Shown here in pieces: positions 62,301 to 64,000 of a stretch of DNA of 64,000 nucleotides. Position 1 is the stretch's first letter, and the number at the start of each line of letters is the position of its first letter. This DNA is from Bathynomus jamesi (Eukaryota > Arthropoda > Malacostraca > Isopoda > Cirolanidae): contig JAJOZX010001574.1 of assembly GCA_023014485.1 (NCBI GenBank), forward strand, positions 626,001 to 690,000, in the 5' to 3' direction. A model generated the notes under the pieces. The model did not search any database, had not been told where the DNA came from, and was given only the letters and a program-made list of their open reading frames with translations. A program made the position numbers and the translations under genes.

Positions 62301-62355
62301 AACGACCAGAAATCTTACGAAGAAGTTCGAGGTCTTTATCAGAAATTGAGAGAGT
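19298..62355 (-). CDS. Fibrinogen-related (FReD) protein gene, partial, TE-filled introns
   Basis: FReD proteins (ficolins, tachylectin-like lectins) are usually secreted and bind sugars or acetyl groups in arthropod innate immunity; that role is family knowledge, not shown here. Six exons (62355, 61243, 60756, 58848, 25858 and 21052 downward) join with matching phases (1, 2, 2, 2, 1) and GT/AG borders. They encode a helical N-terminal part, a Ser-rich linker, then the fibrinogen domain from PADCSEI through DGGGWTVF and [14 protein letters not shown] to [10 protein letters not shown] further exon at 19395 has [16 protein letters not shown]. The exon expected between these two, carrying the calcium loop, was not found, and the phase of the last exon also demands one. 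An in-frame TAG at 19300-19298 precedes a still-readable LKIRPK. The signal peptide exon lies outside the window. Introns are about 1.0, 0.33, 1.8, 32.9 and 4.6 kb. Confidence 0.88.
19851..20025. repeat. 24-bp minisatellite, about seven units
   Basis: The unit is roughly AATACRYGTKTCACAATTACATCT. Three adjacent units contain the palindrome CACGTG, others ACATGT. It lies in the last intron of the FReD gene. Confidence 0.9.
20926..21052 (-). CDS. FReD exon (mid fibrinogen domain)
   Basis: 127 bp. The acceptor ACGGAAG is weak and A/T-rich upstream; the donor is GAG|GTAATA. Joined to the preceding exon it restores [14 protein letters not shown], then [18 protein letters not shown] and [12 protein letters not shown], the standard fibrinogen-domain order. 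It ends in phase 2. Confidence 0.88.
21181..21892. mobile_element. Candidate GC-ended MITE interrupted by a foldback element
   Basis: GC-rich ends (CAGGGCCCTAC at left; GGGCCTAGCTGTGCCCGTG at right) with repeated CCCGNCCC motifs inside each end resemble hAT-like non-autonomous elements. No target duplication could be fixed. The palindrome at 21432-21566 is inserted within it. Confidence 0.4.
21432..21566. mobile_element. Foldback MITE core, copy 2
   Basis: Palindrome with arms CGTTAGTTAGCCTTATAAGG to CGATTGGTTAGG, equal to the inner part of the copies at 18841 and 63759 but lacking their GGATCA outer ends. Confidence 0.75.
22022..22096. repeat. (TA)n microsatellite
   Basis: Pure TA run adjoining the left end of the next transposon. 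Confidence 0.95.
22429..22698. mobile_element. hAT-type MITE nested in the 22097 transposon
   Basis: Ends CAGGGCCGTAACTA and TAGTTACGGCCATG are inverted repeats, flanked by an exact 8-bp duplication CTCCAAGG (22421-22428 and 22699-22706). 270 bp, non-coding. Confidence 0.88.
22920..24193 (+). pseudogene. Transposase remnant (D...D type), GC-rich, catalytic C-half deleted
   Basis: The start codon at 22920 follows an acceptor-like TTCACAG. The protein opens with a basic stretch, then [20 protein letters not shown] and [20 protein letters not shown]. The frame shifts near 23371-23410 into a charged coiled-coil-like and Ser-rich region, and again near 23643 into [15 protein letters not shown] (first Asp) and [27 protein letters not shown] (second Asp). 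At about 24060 it jumps to [20 protein letters not shown], which corresponds to the extreme C-terminus of the relative at 53339-56706. The CxxH, RW and Glu-containing part is missing. GC content is far above all surrounding DNA. Confidence 0.75.
24725..24764 (-). mobile_element. SINE part A (split by foldback element)
   Basis: TAACCTCCTTCGCAACATCT...GACAGAGGGGG matches the start of the copies at 59888 and 61919. It resumes at 25366. Confidence 0.55.
24765..25365. mobile_element. 600-bp palindromic element
   Basis: Outer arms of about 140 bp begin GGGATCTTTTCGGTTTGACG and end with its reverse complement. A second internal copy of the end (GGGATCTTTTTGGTTTGACG) is at 24931. The centre carries an inverted pair of CGATTGGTTAGGTTAAGTC units shared with the 18841 family. 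It splits a SINE. Confidence 0.8.
25366..25520 (-). mobile_element. SINE part B
   Basis: Contains GTGGGATCCGAACCACGGGT, whose reverse complement has the B-box-like GTGGTTCGGATCC, and the body shared with 61980-62110. Confidence 0.6.
25692..25858 (-). CDS. FReD exon (fibrinogen domain start)
   Basis: 167 bp, acceptor CTTTCCAG, donor TTAG|GTGAGA. It reads [40 protein letters not shown] and [15 protein letters not shown]. These are the diagnostic first blocks of a fibrinogen domain, including Cys-Asp-Met and the GGWTVF motif. Entry phase 2 and exit phase 1 agree with its neighbours. Confidence 0.93.
26155..27228. mobile_element. Palindromic element with repeated subterminal motif
   Basis: Inverted ends GGGAGCAAGTGTAG...CTACACTTGCTCCC, flanked by AAAGTA on both sides (26149-26154, 27229-27234), a likely 6-bp target duplication. 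The motif GGGGAACGTAAACTACACTA or a close form occurs twice near the left end and three times near the right, plus once in the left end in reverse. The interior is a long hairpin: arms about 26585-26815 and 26858-27083 with a ~42-bp loop. A CA/TA microsatellite (26333-26420) and a CGATTGGTTAGG unit lie between. No protein is encoded. Confidence 0.8.
27235..28086. other. No feature seen
   Basis: AT-rich intronic sequence without terminal repeats or coding motifs that I recognise. Confidence 0.4.
28315..28538 (+). repeat. 112-bp tandem duplication
   Basis: The two units (28315-28426 and 28427-28538) appear identical by eye. They lie in the 5' non-coding part of the transposon and include ATACGTCAGGTCGTATATAT, itself partly palindromic. 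Confidence 0.9.
28580..30118 (+). pseudogene. Transposon protein, PIN/FEN-nuclease-like motifs, one frameshift
   Basis: I recognise the protein type from many cnidarian and arthropod genomes, where it is usually unnamed. Blocks in order: [46 protein letters not shown], then after a frameshift near 29000-29010 [84 protein letters not shown] and GKKTAW. The acidic pattern (EADT, VDSN-VVLA, GCDTTS) resembles PIN/FEN-type nucleases; that is inference. No DDE triad is obvious. The C-terminus keeps LLHCGC, and the longer Cys cluster I would expect is absent. One indel separates it from a full frame. Confidence 0.7.
30592..31205 (+). repeat. Inverted repeat block 1, left copy
   Basis: Reverse complement of 56922-57567, including GAGTACTTCTTACGCAGCG and the regions around TTCGTGCACAAGATCC. 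It contains a ~30-bp minisatellite of A-runs separated by TTCATCCTCGCCTTCCTCC (30728-30850). No coding function is visible. Confidence 0.85.
31206..32222. other. AT-rich spacer with trinucleotide repeat
   Basis: (TTA)n-(GTA)n tract at about 31290-31342; otherwise nothing recognised and no counterpart found beside the right copy. Confidence 0.5.
32260..32960 (+). pseudogene. LINE fragment (same family as 11720-13966)
   Basis: RT-region remains in several frames, corresponding to the SCWKFAFIQP...NYRPIAL...GFRKG part of the LINE at 12440-12960. Present in inverse at 46800-47487, so it predates the duplication. Confidence 0.7.
33255..35798 (+). mobile_element. CACT-ended DNA transposon, TAA target duplication (element 1)
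   Basis: Ends CACTAGGCAACAAA and TTTGTTGCCTAGTG. TAA flanks both ends (33252-33254 and 35799-35801). The homologous site in the right arm (near 46530) reads GATGATAATTTATG with a single TAA, so both termini and the 3-bp duplication are confirmed by an empty site. Subterminal motif ATCACGTC(C/T)AGATTTTG occurs twice at the left and once, inverted, at the right. Confidence 0.9.
33785..35425 (+). pseudogene. Cys-rich transposase-like protein, element 1
   Basis: Same protein type as in element 2 (36640-38360) and, by recall, common and unnamed in arthropods. Blocks: [16 protein letters not shown] (about 33787), [27 protein letters not shown] (about 33990-34050), [48 protein letters not shown], then after a frame change near 34650 [34 protein letters not shown], and near 35190 [20 protein letters not shown] with DEHGERFHQ. 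Candidate catalytic acids are Asp in LFIDSS, Asp in CGDLK and Glu in EHGERFHQ; this is inference. There are several frameshifts and stops. Confidence 0.7.
36306..36340 (+). promoter_or_regulatory. Core promoter of element 2
   Basis: TATA box CTATATAAAG at 36306-36315 followed by an initiator-like TCAGTA at 36335-36340, spaced about 30 bp apart as in arthropod RNA polymerase II promoters, upstream of the coding remains. Confidence 0.6.
36640..38360 (+). pseudogene. Cys-rich transposase-like protein, element 2
   Basis: Parallel to the element 1 protein and equally broken: [15 protein letters not shown] and [22 protein letters not shown] (about 36730-36890), [13 protein letters not shown] near 37245, [31 protein letters not shown] (about 37460-37525), [89 protein letters not shown] and [19 protein letters not shown]. 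Two zinc-binding-like Cys sets and the conserved Asp, Asp, Glu positions are shared with element 1. Confidence 0.7.
38943..39245 (-). pseudogene. hAT/ZMYM1-like C-terminal fragment, left arm
   Basis: [17 protein letters not shown], then [19 protein letters not shown] and [19 protein letters not shown]. This resembles the segment before the dimerisation region in hAT-derived ZMYM1-like proteins. No catalytic part is present. An inverted copy is at 45711-46010. Confidence 0.45.
39904..40829. mobile_element. Mariner element with ~290-bp inverted arms
   Basis: Ends CAGGGTGGGCGGAAAGTAGC and reverse complement, flanked by TA (39902-39903, 40830-40831). The inverted arms (39904-40196 and 40540-40829) extend well into coding sequence: the left arm is an inverted copy of the transposase 3' end. 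The right arm of the large duplication lacks this insertion. Confidence 0.88.
40200..40710 (+). pseudogene. Mariner-type transposase C-terminal half (DD41D)
   Basis: It starts inside the transposase ([19 protein letters not shown]), then [40 protein letters not shown] (second Asp) and [17 protein letters not shown] (third Asp). 41 residues separate the two Asp residues by count. After FLWGG a one-base insertion in a G run shifts the frame; the rest ([18 protein letters not shown] in the other frame) remains readable. The N-terminal half is replaced by the inverted 3' end, so this copy cannot make an active enzyme. Confidence 0.8.
40832..40897. repeat. (TA)n microsatellite
   Basis: Pure TA run next to the mariner TA target; its right-arm equivalent is at about 45030-45060. 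Confidence 0.9.
41500..41618 (-). mobile_element. Short retroposed insertion with 12-bp target duplication
   Basis: CTACTGAATTTG occurs at 41488-41499 and 41619-41630, and once only in the right arm. The insert has a (GTTT)n/(CAAA)n run at one end, as in a retroposon tail read on the minus strand, and an internal T15 run. Confidence 0.75.
41642..42393 (+). mobile_element. hAT element with TATTTAAATAC arrays
   Basis: Inverted ends CAGAGCTGGGCA...TGCCCAGCTCTG, flanked by an exact 8-bp duplication TTTACAGA (41634-41641, 42394-42401). The right arm has the empty site TTTACAAA. Each subterminal region holds many copies of the palindrome GTATTTAAATAC, likely transposase-binding sites. Only a truncated zinc-finger frame lies between. 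Confidence 0.9.
41967..42194 (+). pseudogene. BED-type zinc finger, truncated hAT transposase
   Basis: The start codon at 41967 begins [10 protein letters not shown]; then [19 protein letters not shown] and NATTNLYTH, the Cx2C and His pattern of a BED finger that binds hAT ends. The frame stops at 42194 and the catalytic domain is absent. Confidence 0.65.
42552..42664. repeat. (TA)n/(GT)n microsatellite at the duplication axis
   Basis: Mixed CA, GT and TA runs at the inner edge of the left arm; a TA run also closes the right arm (44215-44261). Confidence 0.9.
42665..43740 (+). pseudogene. LINE RT fragment between the arms
   Basis: RT motifs in broken frames: [61 protein letters not shown] (catalytic block A, about 43080-43125), then FFADVVK (degenerate ADD) near 43350 and [14 protein letters not shown] stop at 43287 and frame changes follow. 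It lies in the spacer of the inverted duplication and has no inverse copy. Confidence 0.75.
43811..43910. repeat. 100-bp hairpin
   Basis: Arms such as GGTGTGGAAGTGATAATACA and TGTATTCTCACTTCTACACC are reverse complements around TTTTGTTGTAAAA. It adjoins the SINE at 43912. Confidence 0.8.
43912..44191 (-). mobile_element. Dimeric tRNA-derived SINE, unsplit copy
   Basis: Read on the minus strand: GCGCCTCGATGGTGTAGTGG (A-box region), CCAGGTTCGAGACCC (B box), a linker to GGGTACCCTGGGTGGCCTAG, then a second head ACGCTGGGCTGCTGGTGGGG with B box GTGGTTCGGATTCC and tail. This copy shows the two heads joined that the LTR element separates at 3620/8633. Confidence 0.8.
45711..46010 (+). pseudogene. 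hAT/ZMYM1-like C-terminal fragment, right arm
   Basis: Nearly the same peptide as 39245-38943 ([19 protein letters not shown]), with a TGA in place of the Gly-Trp codon region at 45933. The conserved reading frame in both arms reflects shared origin rather than evidence of selection. Confidence 0.45.
46800..47487 (-). pseudogene. LINE fragment, right arm
   Basis: Inverse copy of 32260-32960; long open frame 47487-47026 on the minus strand is out of frame with the true RT over most of its length. Confidence 0.65.
47523..48424. other. Intron sequence with SINE fragment and short tandem repeats
   Basis: GTTATAAT repeats near 47608-47640; a SINE fragment at 47700-47770 with GTGGGTTCCGAACCAC; a 25-bp unit (AACTAATTAATTATCGATTT) about three times at 47826-47895. 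The segment 48130-48424 may be the 3' UTR of the LINE that follows on the minus strand. Confidence 0.55.
48425..51186 (-). pseudogene. CR1-type LINE ORF2 (endonuclease and RT)
   Basis: It nicks target DNA and reverse-transcribes its own RNA. The APE endonuclease (51186-50500) has [37 protein letters not shown] and [10 protein letters not shown]. The RT has [61 protein letters not shown] and [10 protein letters not shown] (catalytic Asp pair). The C-terminal domain ends [20 protein letters not shown]. Frames change near 49920, 49520 and 49290. All domains are otherwise present, so it is a fairly young copy, oriented like the host gene. Confidence 0.88.
51237..52258 (-). pseudogene. CR1-type LINE ORF1 (zinc finger, coiled coil, esterase)
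   Basis: The N-terminal part (from about 52141) has [11 protein letters not shown] and LVCRWCSS, two Cx2C pairs, then [16 protein letters not shown], a coiled coil, and a Ser/Thr-Pro-rich tail. A frameshift near 51850 leads to [11 protein letters not shown] and an SGNH/GDSL esterase-like domain with VGDSIVRGQ (catalytic Ser), HVGTNNVLN (Gly/Asn block) and [15 protein letters not shown] (Asp-x-x-His). CR1 ORF1 proteins are known to carry such an esterase, thought to aid membrane or RNP handling. Confidence 0.85.
52259..53338. other. AT-rich sequence and (TA)n tracts
   Basis: 52259-52690 may be LINE 5' UTR. TA-rich microsatellites lie at 52779-52850 and 53278-53338. Otherwise nothing recognised. 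Confidence 0.45.
53496..56243 (-). pseudogene. Transposase, near-complete, with one intron and several frameshifts
   Basis: Read from 56243: [27 protein letters not shown], then [20 protein letters not shown], an RRLHRKELE coiled coil and Ser-rich linker, [14 protein letters not shown] (first Asp). An intron (about 55312-54830) with donor GTTAGT and acceptor TTGCAG joins in phase 1 to [19 protein letters not shown]. Then [11 protein letters not shown] (second Asp), [12 protein letters not shown] (CxxH), [16 protein letters not shown] (RW motif) and [16 protein letters not shown] (candidate Glu), ending [10 protein letters not shown]. Frame changes occur near 56000, 55590, 54475 and 54080. The CxxH and RW pair occurs in hAT-like and some other DDE transposases. 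I cannot assign a named superfamily. Confidence 0.75.
54990..55110. repeat. ~24-bp AT-rich tandem repeat in the transposase intron
   Basis: Units of TTATTTTAAATTAAACTTGA and variants, about five copies, inside the intron. Confidence 0.75.
56922..57567 (-). repeat. Inverted repeat block 1, right copy
   Basis: Reverse complement of 30592-31205, including the poly(T)/AAGGAGGAAGGCGAGGATGA minisatellite (57250-57430). Homology ends sharply at about 57567 (CATACTACTCATGACC). Confidence 0.85.
57568..58776. other. Intron sequence, short repeats only
   Basis: A ~30-bp unit containing AGTCATGATTTTAAATAA recurs at 58130-58250. 58466-58498 has a few TTAGG-like units. No gene seen. Confidence 0.5.
58777..58848 (-). 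CDS. FReD exon (start of fibrinogen domain)
   Basis: 72 bp, acceptor TTCTTTAG, donor TTTCAG|GTAAAT. It encodes [20 protein letters not shown] then YPF, the usual entry into a fibrinogen domain (first conserved Cys and SG(V/I)Y). The split Arg codon AG|A joins it to the exon at 25858. Confidence 0.9.
59202..59730. mobile_element. Mariner-type MITE with expanded internal repeat
   Basis: Ends CAGGGTGATAAAAAAATTGC and GATCACCCTG (imperfect inverse), flanked by TA (59200-59201, 59731-59732). Most of the interior (59275-59650) is a tandem array of TTATTTATTATTATTATTGATA-like units, about 15 copies. Confidence 0.8.
59888..60000 (-). mobile_element. SINE fragment
   Basis: AACCCCCTTCGCAACATCTA, GACGGAGGGGACCCGCAG and GGGATCCGAACCA, as in 24725/25366 and 61919. 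The B box is on the minus strand. Confidence 0.6.
60655..60756 (-). CDS. FReD exon (linker)
   Basis: 102 bp, acceptor TTTTCACAG, donor TCGAG|GTTGGT. It reads [20 protein letters not shown] then [13 protein letters not shown], a Ser/Lys-rich low-complexity linker before the fibrinogen domain. Phase 2 on both sides fits its neighbours. Confidence 0.82.
61084..61243 (-). CDS. FReD exon (helical N-terminal part)
   Basis: 160 bp, acceptor TAATTTCAG, donor AAA|GTAAGTG. It encodes [20 protein letters not shown] and then [20 protein letters not shown], an amphipathic helix likely for oligomerisation. Entry phase 1 and exit phase 2 are consistent. Confidence 0.85.
61919..62115 (-). mobile_element. 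SINE copy
   Basis: TTTAACCTCCTTAGTAACGG, GTTGGATCCGAACCACGGGT and the body GCTGTCGCTTAATTTCACTG, shared with 25366-25520. It lies in the first visible FReD intron. Confidence 0.65.
62247..62355 (-). CDS. FReD exon (first visible, helical)
   Basis: 109 bp, acceptor ATACCTGCAG, donor AACAAG|GTAAAA. It encodes [20 protein letters not shown] and then [16 protein letters not shown], a coiled-coil-like helix. Phase 0 entry means at least one more upstream exon, presumably with the signal peptide, outside the window. Confidence 0.82.
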
Positions 62356-62979
62356 CTGCAGGTATGGAGAAAACACAGGTGAATCACAAAAAAGGTTAGA
62401 ATTTTAGGACAGGTTACTAGAAGAGTGAAAAAAATGGGCCATAAATCTAGACCATAATTTTATTAACTATAACCAAAAAAAAATAATAATTATAATAATT
62501 ATAATAATAATAAATAATAATAATATAATAATAATAATAAATAATAAAAAGTGCAAATTCAAAAAACAAAAAAAATTTCAAAACCAAATTTCCAATTTTT
62601 TATTCAAACGTTATCAAAATAATTATTGTGTATTTTATATTAAATACACTAAAAAATGTCGTATTTTCGAACGAATTCGTCTGATCGTTTAAAAAACCAA
62701 ATAAACAAAAATAAATTATTAATCTGAGTTTTAAAATTATAAAAAAAAAAAGAATGTATTTCCTCAAGAAATTTGTCTCGTAATATTAGGAGAAACTTAA
62801 GTATTTGAAATTAATATATTTTATTTATAATTTCTTGTATAACCTTCTAAATTTTGTTTATAAATATCTTTACTAACTTTTGCACAATTCTATTTTAACT
62901 GCTTTCAGCAGTTCGGTACAATATGAGGACCCAAATGATAACATTTATTATTTTTATATGACAAACTCTCATAGAAATT

Positions 62980-63125
62980 CCTTTGTGGTAATAATAATAA
63001 TAATAATAACACTAATAACACTAATAATAATAATAACAATAATAATAATAACAATAACAATAACAATAATAACAACAATAATAACATTAACAATAATAAC
63101 TAACAATAATAACTAACAATATATA
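62980..63125. repeat. (TAA)n/(CAA)n microsatellite
   Basis: Imperfect AAT and AAC trinucleotides. A shorter AAT tract lies at 62480-62550. Confidence 0.9.
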
Positions 63126-63639
63126 AAATTCAGTTCGTTTTTTTTTTAATTTTACTGATGACACTGTGAATTTCAAGGATAACGAACTAAAGCTATTCAT
63201 TTCTATATGAAGCATTTAAAGATAAAATTGTCGTCATTACTTACATAATTCGTAATTCTAATTAACTCTAAATAAAGTTAGCTATTTTAATTCTATTTTT
63301 TAGTAATGAATAATAGTGAATAATAATGAATAATAGTGTCTCCGAGCAACTGATACAATGAAAAAACGGACATAGATATAAATAACCATATGTTTTATAG
63401 CTTTTTACCCTCAACAACTATGGTTAATTTAACTCGTTGTTATCTAGTGCTGTTGATAGTAACAATTAGATTTAAAAAGTCAGAAAGACTGGAATGACAT
63501 TTTGGGAGTAACTAGTATCACTAACTCGTAACTAGTCTGACTAATACTTCACATGCTAATTTACTTGTTTTAGAAAAAGTAGCTTTTAGTTTATGACTGT
63601 ACATATACTGTATAGTGAGAAATAAGAGAACGAGGAGAT

Positions 63640-63720
63640 GATACATGTTTATTGAGAGAGACGTTTCGGAAAAGTTCAGTTTCCATCATCAGTGCTGAAA
63701 AAGGGGTTAAAACAAGTGTA
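63640..63720 (-). ncRNA. Hammerhead-ribozyme-like motif, possible Penelope-like element end
   Basis: On the minus strand: CACTGATGATGGAAA, loop CTGAAC, TTTTCCGAAACGTC. CTGATGA and GAAAC flanking a paired stem (GGAAA/TTTTCC) is the hammerhead core. Such motifs occur in terminal repeats of Penelope-like elements. The stem III part is minimal, so activity is uncertain. Confidence 0.4.
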
Positions 63721-63758
63721 AAAAATAAATATGATGAACAAAAATTTATAAAAAAATA

Positions 63759-63958
63759 GGATCACCCGAAGATCAGGGCCCCAGCCTTCTTTAGTTAACT
63801 TTATAAGACTAACTAACGAAAATATCACGACCTAACCTAACCAATCGTCAAGGGCGTACAGTCGACCTAACGATTGGTTAGGTTAGGTTGATATTTTCGT
63901 TAGTTAGCCTTATAAGGCTAACTAAAGAAGGCTGGGGGCCCTAATCTTCAGATGATCC
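63759..63958. mobile_element. Palindromic foldback MITE, copy 3
   Basis: Same layout as 18841-19042: GGATCACCCGAAGATCAGGG at left and CTTCAGATGATCC at right, with the CCTAACCTAACCAATCGTCA core. The three copies together define the family. Confidence 0.85.
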
Positions 63959-64000
63959 AAAATATATTAATATAATCATAATATATAACTGTAAAAAATG

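Overview
The window is AT-rich eukaryotic DNA, best read as an arthropod nuclear genome and possibly a crustacean. The evidence is arthropod-type LINEs, Tc1/mariner elements, tRNA-derived SINEs, long (TA)n and (CA)n tracts, and spliced exons with GT/AG borders. The species cannot be named from the sequence. Almost everything is transposable-element material, laid down in nested layers.

One host gene is well supported. It is a fibrinogen-domain (FReD, ficolin/tachylectin-like) protein on the minus strand. Its exons are at 62355-62247, 61243-61084, 60756-60655, 58848-58777, 25858-25692, 21052-20926 and about 19395-19298. Splice sites and codon phases agree at every junction among the first six exons. 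The intron between the fourth and fifth exons is about 32.9 kb and holds most of the window. One middle fibrinogen exon was not found between 20925 and 19396. The last exon has an in-frame TAG before the usual C-terminal motif, so this copy may be broken. The 5' end lies beyond the window.

1-19 kb: a decayed LINE (1-2553); a 5-kb LTR element without gag-pol (3621-8632, 4-bp TSD AGTG) inserted between the two heads of a dimeric tRNA SINE; a palindromic mariner MITE; a piggyBac-like MITE; a second LINE (11720-13966); two more small MITEs; and a near-intact Tc1/mariner element (16846-18608).

19-28 kb: the 3' end of the FReD gene, a GC-rich internally deleted DNA transposon (22097-24533) carrying a nested hAT MITE, and several large palindromic foldback elements.

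28-57.6 kb (inside the 33-kb intron): a transposon with a widespread unnamed protein (28087-30530, 3-bp TSD); then an inverted duplication with left arm 32223-42551 and right arm 44262-47522. The right arm lacks five insertions present on the left, so it records their pre-integration sites. Two of these are related TIR elements (33255-35798 and 36057-38689) with CACT-type ends and TAA/TTA duplications, coding for an unnamed Cys-rich protein. A CR1-type LINE (48425-52258) and a transposon (53339-56706) related to the one at 22097 follow.

58-64 kb: the 5' exons of the FReD gene, a mariner-type MITE with an expanded internal repeat, SINE fragments, a hammerhead-like motif and a foldback element.

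The strongest candidates for poorly described biology are the CACT/TWA element pair, the transposon at 28087-30530, the two related D-D-CxxH-RW-E transposons, and the inverted duplication that dates them relative to each other.
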